A DNA stretch of 44,618 nt, from assembly GCA_017515425.1 (NCBI GenBank), contig JAFWFU010000035.1, positions 1-44,618 on the forward strand, written 5' to 3'. Position 1 is the stretch's first letter; each line of letters starts with the position of its first letter. The notes beneath the pieces were generated by a model. The model had not been told where the DNA came from, did not search any database, and saw only the letters and a program-made list of their open reading frames with translations. Source of the stretch: Mogibacterium sp. (GTDB taxonomy: Bacteria > Bacillota > Clostridia > Peptostreptococcales > Anaerovoracaceae). The position numbers and the translations under genes were made by a program. Shown here in pieces: positions 32,610 to 41,380 of the stretch.

Positions 32610-33812
32610 ATGGCTAAGGATATTCAAAAATATCTCGACCAGCTTGACAAGCTGGACATCAAGAACATGTACGAAAATGACTTTTTCCTGACATGGGAGA
32701 AAACAGATGATGAAATCGCTGCCGTATTCACGGTAGCCGACGCGCTGAGAACGCTCAGAGAGCAGAACATCTCGACTAAGATTTTCGACTCAGGCCTCGG
32801 AATTTCGATTTTCCGCGACAATTCCACGAGAACCCGTTTCTCATTCGCCAGCGCCTGCAATCTTCTCGGTCTCGAGGTAGCCGACCTCGATGAGAAGAAA
32901 TCACAGATTGCACATGGCGAGACTGTAAGAGAGACAGCCACGATGATTTCATTCATGGCTGACGTAATCGGTATTCGCGACGATATGTATATCGGCAAGG
33001 GAAATGCCTATATGCACGAGGTCGTTGATTCTGTTACACAGGCAGCCAAGGACGGAGAGCTGGAGCAGAAGCCGACTCTCGTAAATCTCCAATGCGATAT
33101 AGACCACCCGACGCAGTCTCTCGCTGACGCGCTTCATATTATTCACGAGATGGGCGGAGTTGAGAACCTCAAGGGCAAGAAGCTGGCTATGACATGGGCT
33201 TATTCGCCGTCATACGGAAAGCCTCTCTCAGTTCCACAGGGAATTATCGGGCTTCTCACACGCTTTGGAATGGACGTAGTCCTCGCTCACCCAGAAGGCT
33301 ATGAGGTTATGGAAGATGTCGTCAAGGTAGCTGAGAAGAATGCTGCTGAGTCCGGCGGCAAGTTCTCTATCACCAATGATATGAAGGAAGCCTTCAAGGA
33401 CGCAGATGTTGTATATCCTAAGAGCTGGGCTCCATTTGCAGCAATGGAAGTGAGGACTGACCTCTACGGAAAGGGCGACTTCGACGGAATCGACAAGCTC
33501 GAGAAGGAGCTCCTCGCTCAGAATAAGGAGCATATGGATTGGCTGGTTGATGATGAGATGATGAAGCTGACTAAGAACGGTCTCGACACTCTCTATATGC
33601 ACCCGCTGCCGGCAGATATACAGGGCGTTTCCTGCGAGCATGGTGAGGTTACCGCCGAGGTATTCGATCGCGCAAGAGATTCGCTGTATAAAGAGGCGTC
33701 CAACAAGCCTTATGTAATCGCGGCAATGATCTTCCTCGCTAAGCAGAAAGATCCGCAGGCTGCACTCAAGGCGCTCTTCGAAGCTGGAAAAGAAAGACAG
33801 TCGTTTAAATAA
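32610..33812 (+). CDS. ygeW: Knotted carbamoyltransferase YgeW
   Basis: 400 residues. The carbamoyl phosphate signature is present as FRDNSTRTRFSFASA near residue 70. TLVNLQCDIDHPTQSLADALH near residue 152 is the HPTQ motif, and MHPLPADIQG near 330 is the second-domain loop. YgeW-type enzymes are related to ornithine carbamoyltransferases but do not use ornithine. With the carbamate kinase encoded next, it likely transfers the carbamoyl group from an ureido-type purine fragment to phosphate, so that ATP can be made. ATG 32610 follows ACGGAGG. Confidence 0.93.
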   Translation: MAKDIQKYLDQLDKLDIKNMYENDFFLTWEKTDDEIAAVFTVADALRTLREQNISTKIFDSGLGISIFRDNSTRTRFSFASACNLLGLEVADLDEKKSQIAHGETVRETATMISFMADVIGIRDDMYIGKGNAYMHEVVDSVTQAAKDGELEQKPTLVNLQCDIDHPTQSLADALHIIHEMGGVENLKGKKLAMTWAYSPSYGKPLSVPQGIIGLLTRFGMDVVLAHPEGYEVMEDVVKVAEKNAAESGGKFSITNDMKEAFKDADVVYPKSWAPFAAMEVRTDLYGKGDFDGIDKLEKELLAQNKEHMDWLVDDEMMKLTKNGLDTLYMHPLPADIQGVSCEHGEVTAEVFDRARDSLYKEASNKPYVIAAMIFLAKQKDPQAALKALFEAGKERQSFK

Positions 33813-33826
33813 AGAGGTAGATTAAG

Positions 33827-34768
33827 ATGAAAAAGAGAATTGTCGTCGCCTTGGGCGGAAACGCCCTTGGCGGCAATCTGCCGGAGCAGATGGAAGCCGT
33901 AAAGACTACAGTCAAGGCGATAGCCGACCTCATTGAAGCCGACCATGAAGTGGTAATTGCGCATGGAAACGGACCCCAGGTGGGAATGATTCAAAACGCC
34001 ATGACTGAGCTGACAAGGTCTAATCCCGAAAAATATCCCATGGTGCCGCTCTCGGTATGTACTGCCATGAGCCAGGGATATATCGGATATGATTTGCAGA
34101 ACGAGCTCCGTGAGGAACTGCTCGACCGCGGCATAAACAAGGGCGTGGCAATGCTCTTGACGCAGGTAGAGGTAGACCCTAAGGATCCCGCATTTGATAA
34201 TCCGACAAAGCCTATCGGAGCATTTATGAGCAAGGAAGAGGCTGAGGAGCTTGCGAAATCAAAGGGCTATAAAATAGTAGAGGATGCCGGAAGAGGCTAT
34301 AGAAGGGTAGTCGCTTCTCCGAGACCGATTTCGATAGTTGAAATCGACACCATAAAGGCGCTCGTAGATGCGGATAAGATAGTCATAGCCTGCGGCGGCG
34401 GCGGAATCCCTGTATTCAAAACGGAAGGGAATAACCTAAAGGGCGCCGGAGCCGTAATAGACAAGGACTTCGCCGCAGAGTGCATGGCGGAAGCCCTTGA
34501 CGCAGATTTCCTCATCATACTCACGGCTGTTGAAAAAGTCGCCATAAACTTCGGCAAACCAAACGAAGAATGGCTTGGAAGCCTTACACCGGAAGAGGCT
34601 AAGAAATACTGCGCTGCGGGAGAATTCGCACCGGGTTCCATGCTTCCTAAGGTAGAGGCTGCTGTAAAATTCGCGGAGTCCAAGGAAGGACGTGTCGCTC
34701 TGATTACACTCCTTGAAAAAGCAAGGGACGGAATCGAGGGAAAGACCGGTACTACCATTAAGATGTAG
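33827..34768 (+). CDS. arcC: Carbamate kinase
   Basis: 313 residues, normal for the family. VVALGGNALGG at the N-terminus is the nucleotide-binding glycine loop. AHGNGPQVGMIQNAM near residue 45, IACGGGGIPVF near 185 and IDKDFAAECMAEALDADFLIILT near 210 are conserved. It makes ATP from carbamoyl phosphate and ADP, releasing carbamate (NH3 and CO2). It corresponds to E. coli yqeA by context. ATG 33827 lies 14 bases after the ygeW stop and follows AAAGAGG. It gives the purine route a substrate-level phosphorylation step. Confidence 0.96.
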   Translation: MKKRIVVALGGNALGGNLPEQMEAVKTTVKAIADLIEADHEVVIAHGNGPQVGMIQNAMTELTRSNPEKYPMVPLSVCTAMSQGYIGYDLQNELREELLDRGINKGVAMLLTQVEVDPKDPAFDNPTKPIGAFMSKEEAEELAKSKGYKIVEDAGRGYRRVVASPRPISIVEIDTIKALVDADKIVIACGGGGIPVFKTEGNNLKGAGAVIDKDFAAECMAEALDADFLIILTAVEKVAINFGKPNEEWLGSLTPEEAKKYCAAGEFAPGSMLPKVEAAVKFAESKEGRVALITLLEKARDGIEGKTGTTIKM

Positions 34769-34790
34769 CTATAGAATTGGAGGTGATGAC

Positions 34791-36131
34791 ATGATTCTTA
34801 TTGGAAACGGTAGAGTTATTACCAGAGACAGCAATCACCCATACTTCGAGAAGGGGGCTGTCGCCATTGACGGCGAGGTCATACTCGAGGTAGGCGAAGA
34901 GAGCGAACTGAAAGGCAAATATGCGAATGCTGAGTATGTGGACGCAAGAGGCGGCGTTATCATGCCGGGACTTATCAACGCTCATACTCATATTTACTCC
35001 GGACTTGCCAGGGGACTTGCCATAGACGGCAACAATCCTACAAACTTCCTTGAGATCTTGGAGGGAATGTGGTGGAATATCGACCGTCATCTGACTATTG
35101 ACGGAACGAAAGCCAGCGCTTATGCGACAGTGCTTGACTGCATACGCGACGGAGTAACCACCATTTTCGATCATCACGCAAGCTTTTGCGAGATACCGGG
35201 GTCTCTTTTTGCTATTAAAGATTTATGCGAAGAGCTTGGCATGAGAGCCTGTCTCTGCTACGAGGTATCGGATAGAGACGGTGAAGCGAAAGCTCTCGAA
35301 AGCGTAAAGGAGAACGGAGACTTCGCGCGCTGGGCAGCGAAGCAGGACAGCGATATGATAGCTGCAATGTTCGGAGGCCATGCGCTCTTTACTATCTCGG
35401 ATAAGACATTCGAGAATATGGTTAAAGAAAATGACGGTCTCACGGGATTTCATATCCATGTAGCAGAGGGAATGAATGATGTATATGATTCTCTCAGAAA
35501 CTACGGATGTCGCCCCGTAAGCCGCCTTTTGAACCACGGTATTTTGGGAGATAAGACCATGCTCGGACATTGTATCCATATAAACCCTGCCGAAATGGAC
35601 ATCATTAAGGAAACGGGAACCATGGTCGTCAACAATCCTGAGTCCAATATGGGAAATGCGGTGGGCTGCTCGCCTGTGCTTCAGATGATGGCGAAGGGTA
35701 TCACTGTGGGTATGGGTACGGACGCTTATACTCACGATATGCTCGAGAGTTTGAAAGTTTTCCTAATCATTCAGCGCCACAACGCCTGTCATCCTAATGT
35801 AGCATGGATGGAGGACGTCACCATGCTCTTCGAGAACAATCCTAAGATTGCGGATAAATACTTCAAGAAGCCTCTCGGCGTATTGAAAGAAGGGGCTGCC
35901 GCTGACGTTATCGTGATGGACTACAAACCTTTCACGCCGTTCTCCAATGAGAACATCGACGGTCATATGATATTCGGCATGATGGGTAAGAACTGCCGCA
36001 CGACTATCATCAACGGTAAGATTCTCTACAAAGACCGCGAATTTGTCGGCATAGACGAGGAGAAGATCAACGCATGGACATTGGAGCAGTCGAAGAAGCT
36101 CTGGGGAGAGCTTAATAATAGAAGCTATTAG
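34791..36131 (+). CDS. ssnA: Putative aminohydrolase SsnA
   Basis: 446 residues of the amidohydrolase superfamily. The start is ATG 34791, 7 bases after TTGGAGG; a longer frame from 34713 overlaps the kinase gene and is rejected. Metal-binding segments are NAHTHIYSGLARGL near residue 62, HIHVAEG near 220, LGHCIHINPAEMD near 258 and GMGTDAYTHDMLE near 305. The SsnA family is close to chlorohydrolase/guanine deaminase enzymes and sits with ygfK and xdhD in purine/urate clusters. It probably deaminates or opens a purine-derived ring, but the substrate is not fixed. Confidence 0.92.
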   Translation: MILIGNGRVITRDSNHPYFEKGAVAIDGEVILEVGEESELKGKYANAEYVDARGGVIMPGLINAHTHIYSGLARGLAIDGNNPTNFLEILEGMWWNIDRHLTIDGTKASAYATVLDCIRDGVTTIFDHHASFCEIPGSLFAIKDLCEELGMRACLCYEVSDRDGEAKALESVKENGDFARWAAKQDSDMIAAMFGGHALFTISDKTFENMVKENDGLTGFHIHVAEGMNDVYDSLRNYGCRPVSRLLNHGILGDKTMLGHCIHINPAEMDIIKETGTMVVNNPESNMGNAVGCSPVLQMMAKGITVGMGTDAYTHDMLESLKVFLIIQRHNACHPNVAWMEDVTMLFENNPKIADKYFKKPLGVLKEGAAADVIVMDYKPFTPFSNENIDGHMIFGMMGKNCRTTIINGKILYKDREFVGIDEEKINAWTLEQSKKLWGELNNRSY

Positions 36132-36140
36132 CTTACAACT

Positions 36141-36152
36141 GACATATATGTC
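36141..36152. promoter_or_regulatory. Palindrome GACATATATGTC before ygfK
   Basis: A perfect 12-bp palindrome lies 10 bases after the ssnA stop. Its core ACATATATGT is the same as at 29780-29789 in the ygeX leader. TTGACA at 36158-36163 follows, but its best -10 partner is spaced only 15 bases away, so an internal promoter is uncertain. Confidence 0.35.
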
Positions 36153-36208
36153 TGGGATTGACATAAGGCTAAGAAAGATATTAAGGGATAATAAAGAAGG
36201 GAGAAAGT

Positions 36209-39199
36209 ATGAGCGATATTATGACTCCTATGTCATTTGAGCATCTTATGACATGGGTACTCGACGAGCACAAAAAAGAAGGAAGTATCTTCGGAGAGAA
36301 GAGAATGCCTAAGCTCGGCGGTGGCAGAGAGCTTACGATTTTTAAGGAAAAGCTGGAATCGCCCTTCGGACCTGCCGCGGGACCGAATACGCAGCTTGCA
36401 CAGAATATCATAGCGTCATATGTGACGGGCGCGAGGTTCTTCGAGCTAAAGACCGTTCAGATTATGGACGGCAGAGAGCTTGCCGCATGTGTGGCAAAGC
36501 CTTGTATCACGGCTCACGACGAATGCTATAACTGCGAATGGTCTACGGAGCTTGAGGTTGGACAGGCATATGAAGAATATGTAAAGGCTTGGATTATCTG
36601 CAAGGTCATTGCCAGGGAGCTTGGGCTTGGAGAGCCGGACGGCTTCGTATTCAATATGTCGGTAGGCTATGATCTCGAAGGAATTAAATCCGAGAAGGTG
36701 GATAAATATATTGAAGGCATGAAGGATGCTTCGGACAGACCTGTATTTAAGAATTCCATTAAATGGCTCAAAGACAATATCACACTCTTCAAGGAGATTG
36801 ATATGGACTTTGTGGACAGCATACCTGCTCAGGTTTCGGCTTCTATCACGGAGTCGACTCTCCACGGATGTCCGCCGGATGAGATAGAGAGGATTGCGAC
36901 CTATCTAATAGAGGAGAAGGGTCTTAATACCTATATCAAATGCAACCCGACCCTGCTCGGATATGAGACGGCAAGGGAGAGGCTCGATTCATGCGGATAT
37001 GACTATATCGTATTCGACGACCACCATTTTGTGGAGGATCTTCAATGGGCGGATGCGGTTCCTATGTTCAACCGCCTCATCAAACTCTGCGAAGAGAAGG
37101 GGCTTGAATTCGGAGTTAAGCTGACCAATACATTCCCTGTAGATGTTGCTGCAGGCGAGCTTCCGAGCGAAGAGATGTATATGTCGGGACGTTCACTCTA
37201 TATCCTGACGACGGAGCTTGCGAGGCGTATCAGCAAGGAGTTTGAGGGCAAGCTCAGGATTTCATATTCGGGCGGTGCGGACGCTCATAATATCAAGGCT
37301 CTCTTTGACGCGGGGATATGGCCTATCACTATGGCTACGACCCTGCTCAAACCGGGCGGATATGAGAGAATGGCTCAGATTGCCGACGAGCTAAAGGATT
37401 GCAGCTACGGCGCATTTGCCGGAGTAGACCCTGCAAAGGTGGAAAAACTCGCTGCGGAGTCTCTGACGGATAGCCATTATAGAAAGCCTATTAAGCCGCT
37501 GCCGGAGAGAAAAATGGCGAGGGAGCTTCCTTTGATAGACTGCTTCGGGTCGCCATGCTCGGACGGCTGTCCTATCAATCAGGATATACCCGAATACCTT
37601 TCGGCTATGTCCAGGGGAGATGATGAGGAAGCTCTGAAAATCATCTTGAAGAAAAACGCTCTGCCGTTTATTACGGGAACGATCTGCCCGCATACCTGCG
37701 CTGACAAATGCATGAGAAATCACTATGAAGAGTCCGTGCATATCAGAGAGGTCAAGCTTGAGGCGGCGACTAGCGCATTCGACAAGCTTATCGGCGGACT
37801 CAAGGCTGAGACTGCCTCGGATAAGAAGGTGGCTGTTATCGGTGCAGGCCCCGCCGGACTTGCGATCGCCTCATTCCTTTCGAGAGCGGGCGTAAAGGTT
37901 ACAGTCTTTGAAAAGACCGACAAGGCGGGCGGAGTCGTCAGACATATTATTCCGGGATTTAGAATCAGCGACGAGAGCATTGATAAGGACGTTGCGCTTT
38001 GCAGCGCATACGGTGCTGAGTTCAAATTCGAAGCTGAGGTTAAAAACCCTGCCGAGCTTCTCGCCGAAGGCTATGATGATGTCGTAATAGCTATCGGCGC
38101 CTGGGAGAAGGGCAGAGCCAATCTCGAATACGGAGAGGAGATGGACGCTCTAGAATTCCTCTTTGAAGCGAAGAACAACCCGGGCTCGCTGAATATCGGA
38201 AAGAATATCGTTGTTATCGGCGGAGGCAATACAGCCATGGACGTGGCGCGCGCCGCTAAGAAGGTAGAGGGAGTTGAAAATGTAAGGCTCGTCTACAGGA
38301 GAACGAAGAGATATATGCCTGCGGACGAGGAAGAGCTCATCATGGCTGTTGATGACGGCGTTGAGTTCATGGAGCTTCTCGCACCTATAGGCGTTAAGGA
38401 CGGCGTGCTCGAATGCTCTGTAATGAAGCTTGGAGAGCCTGACGAATCCGGCAGAAGAAGCCCGGTGGATACAGGCGAAAAGACAGAGGTTCCAGCTGAT
38501 ACCGTAATCGCGGCGGTAGGTGAGAGAATAGACCCGTCGGTTTATCTCGCCTGCGGCGCTGTCTTAGATGAAAAGGGGCGTCCGGTGCTCGGAACCGACC
38601 TCAAGACCAGTGTGGATCATATCTATGCAGCGGGAGACTGCAAGGCTGGCCCTGCTACGGTAGTCAAAGGAATCGCCGACGCTGCAAGGGTGGCTATTGC
38701 AATAGCAGGTGTCACATTCTATGATGACAGCTTAAAAGCTGCTACGAGCTATAGCGAATACAAAGACCGCCATGCGATTCTCGCAGAGCCTGCTTCTGGC
38801 TGCGACGGGGAGAGATGTCTCGGCTGTCAGACTGTCTGCGAGACCTGCGTAGAGGTCTGCCCGAACAGAGCGAATATCGCAGTTGATGTCGAAGGGCTCG
38901 ATATGCCGCAGATAGTGCATGTGGATATAATGTGCAACGAATGCGGAAACTGCGCGGTATTCTGCCCGTACAGCGGCCGTCCGTATAAGGACAAGCTGAC
39001 TGTATTTGCTGCGGAAGAGGACTTCGCTGACAGCGAGAATGAAGGCTTCCTTCCTCTTGAGGGCGGCAAGGTCAGAATGCGCTATGACAAGGCGGTATTC
39101 GAATTCGACCCGACCTCAGCAGAGGGGAATGTCCCTGATGATGTGAGGGCATTGATACTCGCCGTTATGAGCGAATACGGCTATCTGCTGGGGATATAG
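36209..39199 (+). CDS. ygfK: YgfK: multidomain Fe-S/FAD oxidoreductase (putative selenate reductase subunit)
   Basis: 996 residues. Domains in order: a dihydroorotate/dihydropyrimidine-dehydrogenase-like TIM barrel (about 1-430; FGPAAGPNTQLAQN, FELKTVQIMDG); a glutamate-synthase-type Fe-S helical domain (CSDGCPIN near 450, CPHTCADKCMRNHYEESV near 493); FAD domain (VIGAGPAGLAIASFL near 542); NAD(P) domain (VIGGGNTAMDVARAA near 669); and a C-terminal two-cluster ferredoxin (CLGCQTVCETCVEVCP near 873; CNECGNCAVFCP near 909). It should pass electrons between NAD(P)H, flavin and Fe-S centres. Family members link to xanthine/urate hydroxylase systems and anaerobic purine breakdown. ATG 36209 follows GAAGGGAGA. 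Confidence 0.93.
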   Translation: MSDIMTPMSFEHLMTWVLDEHKKEGSIFGEKRMPKLGGGRELTIFKEKLESPFGPAAGPNTQLAQNIIASYVTGARFFELKTVQIMDGRELAACVAKPCITAHDECYNCEWSTELEVGQAYEEYVKAWIICKVIARELGLGEPDGFVFNMSVGYDLEGIKSEKVDKYIEGMKDASDRPVFKNSIKWLKDNITLFKEIDMDFVDSIPAQVSASITESTLHGCPPDEIERIATYLIEEKGLNTYIKCNPTLLGYETARERLDSCGYDYIVFDDHHFVEDLQWADAVPMFNRLIKLCEEKGLEFGVKLTNTFPVDVAAGELPSEEMYMSGRSLYILTTELARRISKEFEGKLRISYSGGADAHNIKALFDAGIWPITMATTLLKPGGYERMAQIADELKDCSYGAFAGVDPAKVEKLAAESLTDSHYRKPIKPLPERKMARELPLIDCFGSPCSDGCPINQDIPEYLSAMSRGDDEEALKIILKKNALPFITGTICPHTCADKCMRNHYEESVHIREVKLEAATSAFDKLIGGLKAETASDKKVAVIGAGPAGLAIASFLSRAGVKVTVFEKTDKAGGVVRHIIPGFRISDESIDKDVALCSAYGAEFKFEAEVKNPAELLAEGYDDVVIAIGAWEKGRANLEYGEEMDALEFLFEAKNNPGSLNIGKNIVVIGGGNTAMDVARAAKKVEGVENVRLVYRRTKRYMPADEEELIMAVDDGVEFMELLAPIGVKDGVLECSVMKLGEPDESGRRSPVDTGEKTEVPADTVIAAVGERIDPSVYLACGAVLDEKGRPVLGTDLKTSVDHIYAAGDCKAGPATVVKGIADAARVAIAIAGVTFYDDSLKAATSYSEYKDRHAILAEPASGCDGERCLGCQTVCETCVEVCPNRANIAVDVEGLDMPQIVHVDIMCNECGNCAVFCPYSGRPYKDKLTVFAAEEDFADSENEGFLPLEGGKVRMRYDKAVFEFDPTSAEGNVPDDVRALILAVMSEYGYLLGI

Positions 39200-39328
39200 A
39201 GGAAGCTTAGAACAATCATTTAAAGATCAGATTGCAAACCTATTATTGAAATAATCTATAATAATAATAAAAGATACAAAGAAAAACAATAATAGGACTT
39301 GAACTTTTGGTCTGTGATTGATAATATT
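39200..39328. other. AT-rich spacer after ygfK
   Basis: No gene is seen in this stretch. It contains TTATTGAAATAATC and a run of ATAATA triplets near 39258-39271. No convincing terminator for the purine operon is visible, so some read-through to the grd promoter region cannot be excluded. Confidence 0.4.
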
Positions 39329-39357
39329 TTGTCAAGAAATAGGGGCAATAATAATTT
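39329..39357 (+). promoter_or_regulatory. Promoter of the glycine reductase operon
   Basis: TTGTCA (39329-39334), a 17-base spacer and TAATTT (39352-39357). The predicted start near 39364 lies just before the riboswitch. Confidence 0.55.
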
Positions 39358-39371
39358 AATCCAGAGGGATT

Positions 39372-39484
39372 ATTCCTTTCGGGAGAGTGTCGTTTGCAGG
39401 ACGACCGCTGAAGAGGCAAGTCTTAAATATTTAGCACTGTTTAGGACGAAACTTTCAAGCAAAAGGACCGATAGGCGCACCTAT
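39372..39484 (+). ncRNA. Glycine riboswitch, single aptamer
   Basis: P1 is CCTTTCGG (39375-39382) with CCGATAGG (39468-39475). The conserved GGGAGAG (39381-39387), a GTCGT/ACGAC hairpin (39389-39405), GCTGAAGAGGCAA (39407-39419) and AGCAAAAGGAC (39458-39468) are in the right order for a glycine (gcvT) aptamer. Only one aptamer is seen. Right after it, ATAGG-CGCA-CCTAT (39471-39484) can compete with the 3' arm of P1. The element precedes a terminator and the glycine reductase genes, so it should tune grd expression to glycine. Confidence 0.9.
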
Positions 39485-39515
39485 TTCTGAATCATAATCA
39501 ATAGATAATGAGACA

Positions 39516-39559
39516 GGAGAATGCTATACACATTTATGTGGCATTCTCCTTTTAATTTT
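39516..39559 (+). terminator. Riboswitch-controlled intrinsic terminator
   Basis: GGAGAATGC (39516-39524) pairs with GCATTCTCC (39541-39549), with CACAT/ATGTG inside, followed by TTTTAATTTT. It lies 30 bases before grdX, the expected place for an expression platform. Confidence 0.88.
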
Positions 39560-39589
39560 AGGAATTGCTATTTGTTTAGAGGTGGCAGA

Positions 39590-39979
39590 GTGAAATACAG
39601 GATATTGACTAATAATCCAATGGTGGCAGAGGAATTCAATCTGACCCATGAGGTCGCCTATAGCGACATCTCTGCGAAGGAGATACTCGGCAGAGCGAGC
39701 GAGGGGATTTCAAATGGAGAGATTCTTCTGAACCATCCGCTTTACGGAAGCCTCAAGCCAAATGAGACGCCATATAGATCTCTTCTTCTCAGAAAGAAAG
39801 AGGATATTTCATTTACTGCGATTACGAATGAGGAGTCTGCCGCCTTAATAGTCAAGGCTCTCGGAGCCTATGAAAAATTTACCGATAAGAAGGAAACCAC
39901 CGACACAAAGCTGCTGAAAGACTATCAGGTCGTAGACCTCAGTCTTACGGCATCTGCCGTCGCAGCCGCGGACAGGTGA
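39590..39979 (+). CDS. grdX: GrdX family protein
   Basis: 129 residues. GTG 39590 (Val-Lys-Tyr-Arg-Ile-Leu) is chosen because AGAGGTGG precedes it; a longer frame from 39521 begins inside the terminator hairpin. YRILTNNPMVAEEF at the N-terminus and HPLYGSLKPNETPYRSLLL in the middle are typical of GrdX, a small protein of unknown function found as the first gene of glycine reductase operons. It is transcribed under the glycine riboswitch. A long GC-rich hairpin separates it from grdE. Confidence 0.85.
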   Translation: MKYRILTNNPMVAEEFNLTHEVAYSDISAKEILGRASEGISNGEILLNHPLYGSLKPNETPYRSLLLRKKEDISFTAITNEESAALIVKALGAYEKFTDKKETTDTKLLKDYQVVDLSLTASAVAAADR

Positions 39980-39993
39980 TTTCTTCTTATACA

Positions 39994-40031
39994 GGCACCG
40001 GCTCACGCTGCCCCTATGCGTGACCGGTGCC
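39994..40031 (+). promoter_or_regulatory. GC-rich hairpin between grdX and grdE
   Basis: GGCACCGG (39994-40001) and TCACGC (40003-40008) pair with GCGTGA (40018-40023) and CCGGTGCC (40024-40031), with one bulged C: 14 base pairs. No T run follows, so mRNA processing or stability is more likely than termination. Confidence 0.7.
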
Positions 40032-40077
40032 GCTCAGAAAACTATGCATTCTTATTATAACAAAGGAGGCGATTAAA

Positions 40078-41358
40078 ATGAGATTGGAAATCGGGAAAAT
40101 CAATATTACTGATATCCGATTTGCAGACAGCTCCAAGATTGAAGGCGGAGTCCTGTATGTAAATCCGGAGGATCTCAAGCCGGTTGTACTCGAGGACGAC
40201 AAGCTCAAGGGCGTTGTATTTGATATTGCCAAGCCTGGCGAGTCGGTTCGTATTACTCCGGTAAAGGATGTTATTGAACCTCGCGTAAAGGTCGAGGGAA
40301 AAGGCGGAATCTTTCCGGGCATGATTGCGAAGGTAGACACGGTCGGCTCCGGCAAGACTTTGGCTCTTAAAGGCATGGCTGTAGTAACTGCCGGAAAAAT
40401 CGTCGGATTTCAAGAGGGAATTATCGACATGACGGGCCCCGGCGCAGACTATACGCCTTTCTCCAAGACTCTCAACCTCGTAATGGTATGCGAGCCCGTA
40501 GATGATTTGAAGCAGCATGACTATGAGAAGGCTGTCAGAATGGCTGGATTCAGAGTAGCGGCTAAAATCGGAGAGCTCGCGAGAGATCTGACCGCAGACG
40601 AGACCTGCGTTTACGAGACCTGCGGCATTAAAGAGGGAATCGAGAAATATCCCGATCTGCCGAGAGTCGGATATGTTTCCATGCTGCAAACCCAGGGTCT
40701 GCTGCACGATACCTATGTATACGGCGTAGACGCCAAGCAGATTATCCCGACCATACTCAGCCCGACCGAGATAATGGACGGCGCGATAGTATCGGGTAAC
40801 TGCGTTTCAGCCTGCGATAAGAACCCGACATATATCCATCAGAACAACCCTGTGGTAGAGGATATGTTCGCCGAGCACGGAAAGAGCTTCAACTTCGTAT
40901 GTCAGATTATCACCAATGAGAATGTCTATCTGGCTGACAAGGAGAGGTCTTCCAATATGACGGCTAAGCTCTGCCGCATTCTGGATCTTGACGGCGTAAT
41001 CGTAACTCAGGAAGGCTTCGGAAACCCTGATACCGACCTGATTATGAACTGCAAGAAGATTGAGGCAGAGGGAGTAAAGACGGTAATCGTAACTGACGAA
41101 TACGCAGGCAGAGACGGAAAATCTCAGTCTCTCGCAGACGCAGACCCTGCTGCCGACGCGGTGGTAACAGGCGGAAACGCCAACGAAGTAGTCATACTGC
41201 CTAAGCTCGATAAAGTGATCGGTATGCTCGACTACGTCAATGTAATCGCCGGTGCAAGTGATAAGACGCTCAGAGATGACGGATCTCTCGAGGTAGAGCT
41301 TCAGGTAATCACGGGAGCTACCAATGAGATGGGATTCGGACGACTGAGCGCGAGATAA
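40078..41358 (+). CDS. grdE: Glycine/sarcosine/betaine reductase component B, alpha/beta proprotein GrdE
   Basis: 426 residues. ATG 40078 follows AAAGGAGG; an upstream in-frame ATG (40027) lies within the hairpin and is rejected. The VSGNCVSACDKNP segment has the Asn241-Cys242 pair at which the family proprotein is cut, leaving a pyruvoyl group at the new N-terminus from the cysteine. This pyruvoyl binds glycine as a Schiff base. With GrdB it forms component B, which loads the substrate as a carboxymethyl group on Sec of GrdA. It is the first enzyme gene of the operon and lies 22 bases before grdB. Confidence 0.96.
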   Translation: MRLEIGKINITDIRFADSSKIEGGVLYVNPEDLKPVVLEDDKLKGVVFDIAKPGESVRITPVKDVIEPRVKVEGKGGIFPGMIAKVDTVGSGKTLALKGMAVVTAGKIVGFQEGIIDMTGPGADYTPFSKTLNLVMVCEPVDDLKQHDYEKAVRMAGFRVAAKIGELARDLTADETCVYETCGIKEGIEKYPDLPRVGYVSMLQTQGLLHDTYVYGVDAKQIIPTILSPTEIMDGAIVSGNCVSACDKNPTYIHQNNPVVEDMFAEHGKSFNFVCQIITNENVYLADKERSSNMTAKLCRILDLDGVIVTQEGFGNPDTDLIMNCKKIEAEGVKTVIVTDEYAGRDGKSQSLADADPAADAVVTGGNANEVVILPKLDKVIGMLDYVNVIAGASDKTLRDDGSLEVELQVITGATNEMGFGRLSAR

Positions 41359-41380
41359 ACCGGGAAAGGAGAAGAATACA

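Noticed and set aside
39299-39490. Small protein gene of 63 codons
   Set aside because: It overlies the grd promoter and the glycine riboswitch, and has no ribosome site or similarity to known proteins.
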